A stretch of DNA of 64,000 nt from Microbacterium sp. (GTDB taxonomy: Bacteria > Actinomycetota > Actinomycetes > Actinomycetales > Microbacteriaceae): the NCBI RefSeq assembly GCF_031180975.1, contig NZ_JAPSLI010000008.1, positions 1 to 64,000 of the forward strand, written 5' to 3'. The stretch's first letter is position 1. Every line of letters begins with the position of its first letter. This document shows, in pieces, positions 42,135-50,696 of the stretch. The position numbers were made by a program, and so were the translations under genes. The notes below the pieces were generated by a model, which was not told where the DNA came from, ran no database searches, and saw nothing but the letters and a program-made list of their open reading frames with translations.

Positions 42135-43172
42135 TCAGGCCTCGAGCCCGAAGTCGAGCAGCACCTTCCCGGATCTGGCCGGGTCGGCGGCCAGTTCGAA
42201 CGCGTCGACGGCGTCGCGCGCGGGTTCCACGTGGCTGGCGACGCCGGTGACATCCAGGCTGCCGTCGGCGAGGGCGGCGATCACCTCGTCGAGCTCGCCG
42301 GCGAACCGGAACGAGCCGTGCAGGGTCAGCTCTCTGGTGATGACGGCCGCCAACGGCGAGGCCACCTCCCCCGCGCTCTGCAGGCCGAGCAGCACCACCG
42401 TGCCGCCCCGCGCGGCCGCCGAGACGGCGGCGGCGAGGCCGGGCACGGTTCCACTGGACTCCACGACCACGTCGGCGTGCAGCTGCGCGATCGCCTCCGC
42501 GTCGCGGGCGTCGAGGGCCCGCATGCCGCGCGCCTCGGCGACGGTCCGGGGCCGCACGTGCAGGTCGGTGACGGTGACGGATGCCGCGCCGGCGCGCTGC
42601 GCGACGGCCGCGGCGAGCAGGCCGATCGGGCCGGCGCCGATGACCGCGACGCTCCGCCCCGCCAGCACCCCCGCGCGCTGCAGGCCGTGCCAGGCGACCG
42701 CGGCCGGCTCGGCGAGGGCGGCGGTGCGCAGATCCAGACCGGAGGGCAACGGACGCAGCATCCGGGTCGGCAGCGCGACCCTCTCGGCGAACGCGCCCTG
42801 CGTGTGCGGCAGGTGCATGGCTGAGCCGAGGTAGGTGGACGCCGGCGCCAGGTTGGGGCGGTCCTCTGGCCACGGCGTGTGTCCGTCGCCGCGCGCTGTG
42901 AGGGGATGCACGGCCACCGGGGTGCCGGCGACGGGCCCGGAGCCGTCGGCGGCGGCGATCGCCACGACACCCGAGACCTCGTGCCCGAGCACCATCGGCT
43001 CGCGAAGGATGGACGCTCCGGCGGCGCCGTGACGCCAGTAGTGCAGGTCGGATCCGCAGATGCCGCCGTACGCGATCGCGACGACGGCCTCGTCGGATGC
43101 CGGGATGGGCGCCCCGATGTCCTCGACATGCAGGTCTCCGGCTGCGTGCGCCACGACGGCGAGGTTCTCCAT
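42135..43172 (-). CDS. Zinc-type alcohol dehydrogenase, L-idonate 5-dehydrogenase-like
   Basis: A 345-residue MDR dehydrogenase. The catalytic zinc region is IAYGGICGSDLHYWRHG, followed by VLGHEVSG, and the cofactor site is VAVIGAGPIGLLAAAV. The segment YLGSAMHLPHTQGAF is typical of idonate 5-dehydrogenases. The four-cysteine structural zinc loop expected before it is missing; the region reads TARGDGHTPWPEDRPN. Last gene of the minus-strand operon with FAH, SDR and the transporter. Oxidation of a sugar acid at C5 is the likely role; the exact substrate is open. Confidence 0.82.
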   Translation of the reverse strand: MENLAVVAHAAGDLHVEDIGAPIPASDEAVVAIAYGGICGSDLHYWRHGAAGASILREPMVLGHEVSGVVAIAAADGSGPVAGTPVAVHPLTARGDGHTPWPEDRPNLAPASTYLGSAMHLPHTQGAFAERVALPTRMLRPLPSGLDLRTAALAEPAAVAWHGLQRAGVLAGRSVAVIGAGPIGLLAAAVAQRAGAASVTVTDLHVRPRTVAEARGMRALDARDAEAIAQLHADVVVESSGTVPGLAAAVSAAARGGTVVLLGLQSAGEVASPLAAVITRELTLHGSFRFAGELDEVIAALADGSLDVTGVASHVEPARDAVDAFELAADPARSGKVLLDFGLEA

Positions 43173-43188
43173 GCGATGCTCCCGTTCC

Positions 43189-43920
43189 TCACGCCAGCGG
43201 CGTGACCAGTTCCATTCCCGCGACCCGCACGGTGATGGTCTGTCCGGGGCGCACCGGCGCCTGCGAGTGCGGCGCCCCGGTCATGATGATGTCACCGGGG
43301 CCGAGCGGCGACCAGCGCGCCACGTACGCGAGGCACTCCCTGATCGACACCGGCAGATCGCCGCTGCCGGTCTCGGCCACCGCCACGCCGTCGACCTCTA
43401 CTGCGAGCGCCACGTCGTCGATGCCCGCGGCCGTGTCGATCCACGGTCCCAGCGGGGTGTAGCCGTCGCCCGACTTCGACTCGAAGTTCCGCGGATCCCA
43501 CTCCCCGCGCTCCGGGCTGGACAGGTCGTTCACCGCGGTCACGCCCAGCACGTACTCGTGCGCGTTGTCGGCGGTGAGGCCACGGGTGTGCCGGCCGATG
43601 ACGACGCAGATCTCGCCCTCGGCGACGGCGACGCCGGCATCCCGCCGCAGCACGACCTCCACCCCGCCTGGGACGACCGTGCGCGGGCTCTTCAGCCACG
43701 CCTGCACCGGCGAGCGATGACCGGGGCCGTTCTGAGCGATGCCCACCACCACGGTGGGCTGCACGGGCGCGAGCAGCGCGCCCTGGAGGGGGTCGCCGTC
43801 GTCCACCGCGCATCTCCCCTCGGCGAATGCCGTGAACGGGTCGGTGATCGGCACGGCGACCGCGCCGTCCAGCCGCGCGAAGCGGATGCCGTCGGCGGCG
43901 GCGACCCGGGCGATACGCAT
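43189..43920 (-). CDS. Fumarylacetoacetate hydrolase-family protein
   Basis: A 243-residue FAH-fold hydrolase with a short N-terminus. Metal ligands are in VAVAEGEICVVIGRHT and VNDLSSPERGEWDPRNF, and the C-terminus has GDIIMTGAPHSQAPVRPGQ. Members hydrolyse or decarboxylate 2,4-dioxo acids such as 2,4-diketo-3-deoxy sugar acids. ATG 43920 overlaps the SDR stop (TGATG). Its presence hints that the operon may degrade a 3-deoxy-ketoacid rather than only interconvert idonate and gluconate. Confidence 0.85.
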   Translation of the reverse strand: MRIARVAAADGIRFARLDGAVAVPITDPFTAFAEGRCAVDDGDPLQGALLAPVQPTVVVGIAQNGPGHRSPVQAWLKSPRTVVPGGVEVVLRRDAGVAVAEGEICVVIGRHTRGLTADNAHEYVLGVTAVNDLSSPERGEWDPRNFESKSGDGYTPLGPWIDTAAGIDDVALAVEVDGVAVAETGSGDLPVSIRECLAYVARWSPLGPGDIIMTGAPHSQAPVRPGQTITVRVAGMELVTPLA

Positions 43921-44705
43921 CACACCACCGCCGTCATGCCGCCGTCCACGAACAGGGTCTGCCCATTCACGAAGTCGCTGGCGGGGCTCGCCAGGAAGAT
44001 CAGCGCGCCGACCAGGTCGCGGGTGTCGCCCCAGCGACCGGCCGGGGTGCGCCCGCGCACCCACGCCGAGAACTGCTCGTCCTCGACCAGCGCCTTGGTG
44101 AGCTCGGTGGCGAAATAGCCGGGCGCGATGGCGTTGGCCTGGATGCCCAGCGGCGCGAGATCCGCGCACAGCCCCTTCGTGAACATCACGATCGCTCCCT
44201 TCGTGGCCGCGTAGGCGGCGATCGAGGGGCGGGCGAGCTGGGACTGCACGCTGCCGATCTGGATGATCTTCCCGGAGCCGCGGGCGATCATGCCCGCGGC
44301 CACCCGGCGGGAGAGGTGGAAGACGCTGGAGAGGTTGGTCTGCACGAGCGCGTCCCAGTCGGCATCCGCGAACTGGGCGATCGGCGCCCGGCGCTGCACC
44401 CCGGCGTTGTTCACCAGGATGTCGGGGGTGCCGATCAGCCGTTCCACCGCGGTCATGCCGGCGTCGACGGCGTCCGTCTCGGTGACGTCGAACACGACAC
44501 TGCGGGTCTCGACGCCGGTCGCCGCCTCGATCGCGGCCGCCGCGGATGCCGCTTTCGCGGCATCCCTGCCGTGCACGACCACCCGTGCGCCGGCATCGGC
44601 CAGACCCTCGGCGAGGGTCCGGCCGATGCCCTGACTCGACCCGGTCACCAGCGCGGTGCGCCCCGTGAGGTCGAAGGCGGCGAGTCCGGCGGGGAGGCCC
44701 GTCAT
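43920..44705 (-). CDS. Short-chain dehydrogenase, gluconate 5-dehydrogenase-like
   Basis: A 261-residue SDR. NAD(P) motif TALVTGSSQGIGRTLAEGL, NNAGVQ, catalytic serine in IGSVQSQLARP and YAATKGAIVMFTK with Tyr and Lys. The NNAGVQRR and end GQTLFVDGGM are typical of IdnO/KduD-type enzymes. It overlaps the transporter stop by 4 nt and the FAH start by 3 nt. It probably reduces a ketogluconate made by the idonate-type dehydrogenase. Confidence 0.87.
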   Translation of the reverse strand: MTGLPAGLAAFDLTGRTALVTGSSQGIGRTLAEGLADAGARVVVHGRDAAKAASAAAAIEAATGVETRSVVFDVTETDAVDAGMTAVERLIGTPDILVNNAGVQRRAPIAQFADADWDALVQTNLSSVFHLSRRVAAGMIARGSGKIIQIGSVQSQLARPSIAAYAATKGAIVMFTKGLCADLAPLGIQANAIAPGYFATELTKALVEDEQFSAWVRGRTPAGRWGDTRDLVGALIFLASPASDFVNGQTLFVDGGMTAVV

Positions 44706-46114
44706 CGCGCCACGGCCTTGATCGACACGGTGGTGGCGAACACGTCCTCACCGGCCTCGTCGCGGGACACCTTGATGGCGTCGTCCACGCGGGTGAGGTC
44801 ACGACGCAGCGTCTCGGGGGCGAGGAACGTGGACGCCGTGGTGATCAGGGCGAGCACCGCCATGTAGATCGCGAGCAGCACCCAGTTGCCGCCGCTGACG
44901 GCCATCAGGTAGGAGCCGAGCACACCGGCCAGGCCTCCCGCGAGGACCGCGGAGAGCTCGCGGGCCATGGCGACGCCGAGGTAGCGGTGACGGTTGCCGA
45001 ACAGTTCGGGGAGCATCGCGCACTGCGGGCCGAGCATGGTGGCGACGGCGACGCCGATGCCGATGGCGACGACGCCGATGGAGAGGGCGTAGTCACCCAT
45101 CGACAGGATCCACCACGCCGGGAACGTGAACAGCAGCATGAACACCGAGCCGGCGCGATAGACGGTGCGGCGGCCGAAGCGGTCGGACAGGTGGCCGGCG
45201 AACGGCACCGAGAAGACGCCGATCAGCGAGCCGATCGTGACACCCCAGGTGAGCAGGCTCTTGTCGGCGGTCTCGCCGATCACGGTCATCACGAACGCCA
45301 GTCCGAGGGTCTGGAACATGTACGAGCCGCCGTTCTCGGCCATGCGGAGGCCGATGCCGACGATCACCCCGGGCAGGCCGTGGCTGAAGATCTCGCGGAT
45401 CGGGCGGTCGGCGATCTGCTCGTGCTTCTCGAGCTCGATGAACGTGGGCGTCTCGCGCAGGCGCATCCGGATGAACAGCGCCAGCAGGATCAGCGCGAAC
45501 GAGGCGAGGAAGGGCACGCGCCAGCCCCACGAGAGCAGCTGGTCCTCCGGCAGCAGCGCGATCATGCTGAACACCAGTGCGGCGAGCAGCGTGCCGGCCT
45601 GGATGCCGATGAACGGCAGCGCCGCGAAGAACCCGCGGCGCCTGACCGGGGCGTACTCGGCCATCAGCACCGTGGCGCCCGCCTGCTCGGCACCGGCGCC
45701 GAAGCCCTGCAGCAGCCGCATCAGCACGAGCAGGATCGGCGCCAGGATGCCGACCGCTTCGTAGGTCGGCAGCAGCCCGATCGCCGTGGAGGCACCGCCC
45801 ATCAGCAGGATCGTGGCGACCAGGACCCACTTGCGGCCGAGCTTGTCGCCGAGGACTCCGAAGAACAGCCCGCCGAAGGGACGGGCGAGGAAGCCGACGC
45901 CGAACGTCGCGAACGCGGCGACCGTGGCCATGGCCGGGTCGTCCTGCGGGAAGAACAGAACGTTGAAGATCAGAGCGGTCGACAGCCCGTAAAGGGCGAA
46001 GTCGAAGTACTCCAGCGCGCTGCCGATGCTCGAGGCGAGCGTCGCGCGACGCAGGTTGGCCGCGTAGTCCGGGTCGTTGGTCGGTACGGGCGCGGGGGTG
46101 CGGGTATCGGTCAC
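44702..46114 (-). CDS. MFS transporter, metabolite:H+ symporter (MHS) type
   Basis: A 470-residue transporter with 12 helices. MHS motifs: SIGSALEYFDFALYG, FLARPFGGLFFGVLGDKLGRK, LLQGFGAGAEQAGATVLMAEYAP. AAGGAG lies directly against ATG 46120, but 6 nt before GTG 46114, so GTG 46114 is the better start. First gene of the sugar-acid operon; a palindromic operator lies about 67 bp upstream. It likely imports the substrate of the dehydrogenases. Confidence 0.9.
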   Translation of the reverse strand: MTDTRTPAPVPTNDPDYAANLRRATLASSIGSALEYFDFALYGLSTALIFNVLFFPQDDPAMATVAAFATFGVGFLARPFGGLFFGVLGDKLGRKWVLVATILLMGGASTAIGLLPTYEAVGILAPILLVLMRLLQGFGAGAEQAGATVLMAEYAPVRRRGFFAALPFIGIQAGTLLAALVFSMIALLPEDQLLSWGWRVPFLASFALILLALFIRMRLRETPTFIELEKHEQIADRPIREIFSHGLPGVIVGIGLRMAENGGSYMFQTLGLAFVMTVIGETADKSLLTWGVTIGSLIGVFSVPFAGHLSDRFGRRTVYRAGSVFMLLFTFPAWWILSMGDYALSIGVVAIGIGVAVATMLGPQCAMLPELFGNRHRYLGVAMARELSAVLAGGLAGVLGSYLMAVSGGNWVLLAIYMAVLALITTASTFLAPETLRRDLTRVDDAIKVSRDEAGEDVFATTVSIKAVAR

Positions 46115-46180
46115 TGCCATCTCCTTCGATCGGCTTCCCCGTCGGGGCGTTGCATCGACTATAACAGCCCGTTGGACGTT

Positions 46181-46196
46181 GTTCAATACTTTGGAC
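46181..46196. promoter_or_regulatory. IclR-type operator 1: GTTCAATACTTTGGAC
   Basis: A 16-bp dyad of form GTYCAA-N4-TTGGAC between the IclR gene and the MHS operon. The same pattern occurs twice more at 48172-48206. A further half-site TTGGAC lies at 46172-46177. Confidence 0.6.
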
Positions 46197-46239
46197 AGAC
46201 GCGGAGCGCGCTCAGCTCCGGGCGAGCACCGCTGTGGGG

Positions 46240-47037
46240 TCAGCGGCGACGGGCGGCGGCGCTGAACGGATTGGTGAGCGCGGCCGCTGCCTCGTGCAGC
46301 GCGGTGCCGACGCGCTCGATGCGCTCGAAGTCCGCCTCGGCGGCGCGGATCGCCACGCCGAGCGCCAGCGACGGGTCGGACGGCGACCATCCCTCCAGCG
46401 GCACGGCGATGCCGACGATGCCGCGCAGCGACTCCTCCATGTCCAGCGCCCACCCCCGGCGCCGGGCGGCCGCGAGCACGTCCAGCAGGCCGGCCAGGGT
46501 GGTGGTGCTGCGCTCGGTGAGCGCCGGGAAGACGGCATCCGCTCCCAGCAGGGCGGTGACCTCCTCGTCACTCATCGCCGAAAGCAGCGCACGACCGGTG
46601 GCCGACAGGGGCGCCGGCAGGCGGGAGCCGAGGGGCGTGCCCAACCGCACCGAGCGCGACCCCTCATGTCGAGCGAGGTACAGCGCGTCGGTGCCGTCGA
46701 GCATGGCCACCTGGACCAGCTCCGAACTGAGCACCGGCGACGCCTCGCAGACGCTGTAGAACTCGCGGACCTGGTTGAACTGCGCGGCGAAGGCGCCGCC
46801 CAGCTCGGCGGTGCGCAGGCCCAGCCGATAACCCTGCGCGGTGCGCTCCACCATGCCGCCCGCTTCGAGCGCGAGGCACAGGTTCGCGGTCGACGACTTG
46901 GCGAGGCCCAGCTCCCCCGCCAGCTCCGTCAGCGTCCGGGGGCCGCCCGCCTCTGCCAGCAACCCGAGCAAGCGGATGCTGCGCGTGACGGCGGGCGCTG
47001 GATCGCGTCCCTGTGTGGACTCGTCTTCACCGGTCAC
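46240..47037 (-). CDS. IclR-family transcriptional regulator
   Basis: A 265-residue regulator with an N-terminal winged helix (SIRLLGLLAEAGGPRTLTEL, then GLAKSSTANLCLALEAGG) and a C-terminal effector domain (RLPAPLSATGRALLSAM, GIVGIAVPLEGW). GTG 47037 has AGGAGG 6 nt upstream and is preferred over ATG 47055. Placed between two target regions that share an operator dyad, it likely represses both until a sugar acid is present. Confidence 0.9.
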   Translation of the reverse strand: MTGEDESTQGRDPAPAVTRSIRLLGLLAEAGGPRTLTELAGELGLAKSSTANLCLALEAGGMVERTAQGYRLGLRTAELGGAFAAQFNQVREFYSVCEASPVLSSELVQVAMLDGTDALYLARHEGSRSVRLGTPLGSRLPAPLSATGRALLSAMSDEEVTALLGADAVFPALTERSTTTLAGLLDVLAAARRRGWALDMEESLRGIVGIAVPLEGWSPSDPSLALGVAIRAAEADFERIERVGTALHEAAAALTNPFSAAARRR

Positions 47038-47065
47038 GCTTCGCCTCCTGGGCATCGGTCGGGTC

Positions 47066-48124
47066 TCAGTAGAACTCGACCGTATCGACCACTGCCCGCA
47101 ACGGCTCGCCGTCGAGCAGGCGCGCCGCGTTCTCCGCGAACCGGCGGGCGATCCGCTCCTCCTCCTTCGAGCTGAGGGCGGCCGTGTGCGGGCTGACGAG
47201 CACGGCCGGGTGCGACCACAGCGGGGAGGCCGAGTCGAGTGGCTCGTTCTCGAACACGTCGAGCGCGGCGAACGCGATGCGGCCGTCGTCGAGGGCGGCG
47301 AGCAGAGCGCTCTCGTCGATCACCGTGCCGCGCCCCACACTGGCGAGGATCACTCCCGGCTTCACGGCCGCCAGCACGTCGGCGCCGACGAGATGGCGGG
47401 TCTGCTCCGTACCGGGCAGGGTGACGACCACGGCATCCGCCTGTCCCACCGCGTCGACGAGCTGATCGAGCGGGACGAGCCGGTCGACGCCGTCGACCGG
47501 CCGCCCCGACCTGGTCGTCCCCCACACCCGGGCGCCGAGTGCATGGAAACGGCGCGCGCACTCCGCGCCGATCCCGCCGAGGCCGACGACCAGCACGGTC
47601 ATCTCGTCCACCTGTCGCATCTCCCAGCGGTCGGGCCAGGTGCGCGTGCTCTGGTCGGTCTGCAGGCGCGGCAGGTTCTTCGCACCGGCGAGCACGCCGA
47701 ACACGGCGAACTCAGCGAGCGGCCCCCCGTGCACGCCCGCGCTGGTCGTGAAGACGATGCGGTCCAGATCGGCGCGCGAGAGACCGGCGGCCTTCACCTG
47801 GCTTCCCCCGCCCGCCGCCGTGGTCATCACCCAGCGCAGCCGCGGGTTGGCCGCGACCGTCCGCGCCAATGCCGCCGGCTCGACGTCGGGGATGCCGAAC
47901 AGCGCATCGGCGGAGTCCACCATCGCGTCGAACGCGGCCTGCTGGTCGGGAGTGCGCACGTGATCCGGGTCACCCGACCAGTCGGCGGGTCCGCGCATCG
48001 GCCGGACGAGGCTGTGGTCGCGGACGACCTCCACCCGCGGCTCGAGCTCCTCGATCAGTCGGCAGAACTCCTCCGCCAGCGGCACGGCCGCGACGACACG
48101 CAGCCTGTTCTCGGTCCCGGTCAT
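47066..48124 (-). CDS. D-isomer-specific 2-hydroxyacid dehydrogenase
   Basis: A 352-residue NAD(P)-dependent enzyme. VLVVGLGGIGAECARRFHAL binds the cofactor; catalytic Arg, Glu and His are in SVGRGTVIDE, VFENEPLD and SPHTAALSS. ATG 48124 has AAGGAGG 8 nt upstream. It is transcribed toward the IclR gene, 28 nt away, so the two may be one unit, controlled by the dyads at 48172-48206. A ketogluconate or glyoxylate/hydroxypyruvate reductase is plausible. Confidence 0.88.
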   Translation of the reverse strand: MTGTENRLRVVAAVPLAEEFCRLIEELEPRVEVVRDHSLVRPMRGPADWSGDPDHVRTPDQQAAFDAMVDSADALFGIPDVEPAALARTVAANPRLRWVMTTAAGGGSQVKAAGLSRADLDRIVFTTSAGVHGGPLAEFAVFGVLAGAKNLPRLQTDQSTRTWPDRWEMRQVDEMTVLVVGLGGIGAECARRFHALGARVWGTTRSGRPVDGVDRLVPLDQLVDAVGQADAVVVTLPGTEQTRHLVGADVLAAVKPGVILASVGRGTVIDESALLAALDDGRIAFAALDVFENEPLDSASPLWSHPAVLVSPHTAALSSKEEERIARRFAENAARLLDGEPLRAVVDTVEFY

Positions 48125-48171
48125 GCGGATCCCCTCCTTGGGAAAAGTCATCGTCCCCCACTGTATCGGAA

Positions 48172-48206
48172 ATCCAATCTATTGGACACTGTTCTGTCTA
48201 TTGAAC
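48172..48206. promoter_or_regulatory. IclR-type operators 2 and 3
   Basis: ATCCAATCTATTGGAC (48172-48187, a perfect dyad TCCAA-N4-TTGGA) and GTTCTGTCTATTGAAC (48191-48206) lie 19 bp apart between two divergent dehydrogenase genes. Both share the TCTA-TTGRAC core, and the second sits just upstream of the -10 box TACGGT. Confidence 0.6.
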
Positions 48207-48212
48207 CTCTGC

Positions 48213-48218
48213 TACGGT
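48213..48218 (+). promoter_or_regulatory. -10 box TACGGT for the hydroxyisobutyrate-type dehydrogenase (leaderless)
   Basis: TACGGT ends 6 nt before ATG 48225, directly downstream of operator 3. Confidence 0.6.
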
Positions 48219-48224
48219 GATCGC

Positions 48225-49115
48225 ATGAGCACCTCGACCGCCACGGTGGGCGTCATCGGCCTGGGCGCCATGGGGCGCCCGATGACGCGGCGCCTTCTGG
48301 GATCCGGCCGCGACGTGGTGATCCACGCCCGGCGCCCCCAACCGGAACTCATCCAGGCGGGTGCGCGATGGGCGGCCACCCCCCGCGACCTCGCCGCCGA
48401 GGCCGACGTGCTCCTCACCATGCTGCCCGATCTGCCGCAGCTCGAGGAGGTGCTCCAGGGCCCGGACGGTGTTCTCGCCGGAGCCGGTGACCTGCTGATC
48501 CTGGTCGGATCCACCTCGTCGGCACCCGCGGTGCGAGCCCTCGCCCAGCGCGTGTGGTCCGCCACCCAGGGTCGCGTGCGCGTCGTCGACTGCCCGGTCT
48601 CCGGCGGCGAGGACGGCGCGGACGCCGGCACCCTGTCGATAATGCTCGGCGGCACCCCGGAGGACGCCGCGGCCGCCGCGGACGTGCTCGCCCCCTGTGG
48701 CACGCCGGTGCTGCTCGGTCCGCTCGGTGCGGGGCAGGTCGCGAAGGCGTGCAACCAGCTCGTGGTCTCAGCGACCATCCTGGCCCTCGGCGAGGCGACC
48801 GTGCTCGCCGAGCGCTCCGGCCTCGACCTCGATGCGATGTGGAGCCTGCTCGCCGGCGGCTACGCCGGATCGCGCCTGCTCGACAGCCGCATGCCGAAGC
48901 TGGTGAGCGGCGACGACTCCCCGTCCGGAGCCGCGCGCTACATGGTGAAGGATCTGCGCTTCGCGGCCGACATCGCGGCTGCCACCGGGACGGACACGGT
49001 CCTGCTGCCGACCCTGCGGGCCGCCTTCGAGGAGCTCGTCGCCGCCGGTCTCGGCGATCGCGACATCGCCGTGACGCGGCGCTTCGTGGCGACCCGCGAC
49101 ACACACACCGGATGA
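48225..49115 (+). CDS. Beta-hydroxyacid dehydrogenase (tartronate-semialdehyde/hydroxyisobutyrate type)
   Basis: A 296-residue NAD(P) enzyme. GVIGLGAMGRPMTRRLLG binds cofactor, CPVSGGEDGADAGTLSIM binds substrate, and the catalytic lysine lies in GPLGAGQVAKACNQL. ATG 48225 is set by the adjacent -10 box; an upstream open frame covers the operators and is not coding. It is divergent from the D-hydroxyacid dehydrogenase and shares the operator region, so probably belongs to the same regulon. The family includes 2-hydroxy-3-oxopropionate reductase (GlxR). Confidence 0.88.
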   Translation: MSTSTATVGVIGLGAMGRPMTRRLLGSGRDVVIHARRPQPELIQAGARWAATPRDLAAEADVLLTMLPDLPQLEEVLQGPDGVLAGAGDLLILVGSTSSAPAVRALAQRVWSATQGRVRVVDCPVSGGEDGADAGTLSIMLGGTPEDAAAAADVLAPCGTPVLLGPLGAGQVAKACNQLVVSATILALGEATVLAERSGLDLDAMWSLLAGGYAGSRLLDSRMPKLVSGDDSPSGAARYMVKDLRFAADIAAATGTDTVLLPTLRAAFEELVAAGLGDRDIAVTRRFVATRDTHTG

Positions 49116-49130
49116 CCCACCCCGCAGCGA

Positions 49131-49136
49131 TACGCT
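49131..49136 (+). promoter_or_regulatory. -10 box TACGCT upstream of gnd
   Basis: TACGCT is followed by a leader of about 29 nt that contains a GAGGAG ribosome site 6 nt before GTG 49172. Confidence 0.5.
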
Positions 49137-49171
49137 GAATCCACCCCTTCTTCACGACCGAGGAGCCCTCT

Positions 49172-50620
49172 GTGCCCGAAGCAACAGCCAACATCGGAGT
49201 CGTCGGACTCGCCGTCATGGGGTCGAATCTGGCCCGCAACCTCGCCAGCCGCGAGGGCAACACGGTCGCGATCTTCAACCGCAGCTACGAGAAGACGCAG
49301 ACGCTGCTCGACGAGCACCCCGAGGCCGGTTTCATCCCGGCTTCCAGCTACGAGGAGTTCGCCGCCAGCCTTCAGAAGCCGCGCACCGCGATCATCATGG
49401 TGAAGGCCGGCGCGGGGACGGATGCCGTCATCGACGAGCTCGTCCGCGTGTTCGAGCCGGGCGACATCATCGTCGACGGCGGGAACGCCTACTTCCCCGA
49501 CACCATCCGCCGCGAGAAAGCGGTCCGCCAGACGGGCATCAACTTCGTCGGCGCCGGGATCTCCGGCGGCGAGGAGGGCGCGCTGCTCGGTCCGTCGATC
49601 ATGCCCGGCGGGTCCGACGAGTCCTGGGTCACCCTCGGCCCGATCCTGAAGTCCATCGCCGCGGTCGCCGAGGGCGAGCCTTGCGTGACGCACGTCGGCC
49701 ACGACGGTGCGGGTCACTTCGTCAAGATGGTGCACAACGGCATCGAGTACGCCGACATGCAGCTCATCGCCGAGGCGTACGACCTCATCCGCCGCGGTAC
49801 CGGCAAGAGCCCGGCCGAGATCGCCGACATCTTCGCCGAGTGGAACACCGGCGAGCTCGAGTCGTACCTCATCGAGATCACCGCCGAGGTGCTGCGCCAG
49901 GTGGATGCCGAGACCGGCAAGCCGCTCGTGGACGTCATCCTCGACCAGGCCGGCGCCAAGGGCACCGGAGCCTGGACGGTGCAGACCGCACTGTCGCTGG
50001 GGGTGCCGGTGTCCGGCATCGCCGAGGCCACCTTCGCCCGGTCGCTGTCCTCGCACCCCGAACAGCGCGAGGTCGCCGCGGCCCTCCCCGGCCCCGACAC
50101 CGCCTTCGAGGTGGCCGACCACGATGCGTTCATCGAGGACGTCCGCCAGGCGCTGTATGCGTCCAAGATCGTCGCCTACTCGCAGGGCTTCGACGAGATC
50201 CGCGCCGGCGCCGCCGAGTACGACTGGCGCATCGACCTGGGCGCGATCGCGAAGATCTGGCGTGCCGGATGCATCATCCGCGCCCAGTTCCTGAACCGGA
50301 TCTCCGACGCCTACGCGGAGACCCCGGACCTTCCGGTCCTGATGGCGGCGCCGTACTTCGCCGACGCCCTCACCGGCGCGCAGGCGGCGTGGCGTCGCGT
50401 CGTCGTGGCGGCCGCGCAGGCCGGCATCCCGGCTCCCGCGTTCTCGTCGTCGCTGTCGTACTACGACGGCATCCGCGCCGACCGGCTCCCCGCCGCGCTG
50501 GTGCAGGGCCAGCGCGACTTCTTCGGCGCGCACACCTACCGTCGCATCGACAAGCCGGGCACCTTCCACACGCTGTGGTCGGGCGACCGCAGCGAGATCG
50601 AGGCCGTCGACACGCACTGA
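49172..50620 (+). CDS. gnd: 6-phosphogluconate dehydrogenase, decarboxylating
   Basis: A 482-residue enzyme making ribulose 5-phosphate. NADP motif GVVGLAVMGSNLARNLA; substrate site ISGGEEGALLGPSIMPGG; catalytic lysine in HFVKMVHNGIEYADMQLI; C-terminal RRIDKPGTFHTLWSG completes the partner active site. Length fits the long (dimeric) type. It follows sugar-acid genes and would receive 6-phosphogluconate from the gluconokinase at 59869. A hairpin follows. Confidence 0.97.
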   Translation: MPEATANIGVVGLAVMGSNLARNLASREGNTVAIFNRSYEKTQTLLDEHPEAGFIPASSYEEFAASLQKPRTAIIMVKAGAGTDAVIDELVRVFEPGDIIVDGGNAYFPDTIRREKAVRQTGINFVGAGISGGEEGALLGPSIMPGGSDESWVTLGPILKSIAAVAEGEPCVTHVGHDGAGHFVKMVHNGIEYADMQLIAEAYDLIRRGTGKSPAEIADIFAEWNTGELESYLIEITAEVLRQVDAETGKPLVDVILDQAGAKGTGAWTVQTALSLGVPVSGIAEATFARSLSSHPEQREVAAALPGPDTAFEVADHDAFIEDVRQALYASKIVAYSQGFDEIRAGAAEYDWRIDLGAIAKIWRAGCIIRAQFLNRISDAYAETPDLPVLMAAPYFADALTGAQAAWRRVVVAAAQAGIPAPAFSSSLSYYDGIRADRLPAALVQGQRDFFGAHTYRRIDKPGTFHTLWSGDRSEIEAVDTH

Positions 50621-50649
50621 TCGCCGCGTCCGCTTCGGCGGCGCCGACC

Positions 50650-50683
50650 GGAGGCCCGGATGCCATCGCGCATCCGGGCCTCC
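50650..50683. terminator. Bidirectional terminator between gnd and the BBE flavoprotein gene
   Basis: A perfect 13-bp stem (GGAGGCCCGGATG / CATCCGGGCCTCC) with an 8-nt loop, 29 bp after gnd and 13 bp before the convergent stop. Confidence 0.85.
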
Positions 50684-50696
50684 GGGGCGTCCGGGC

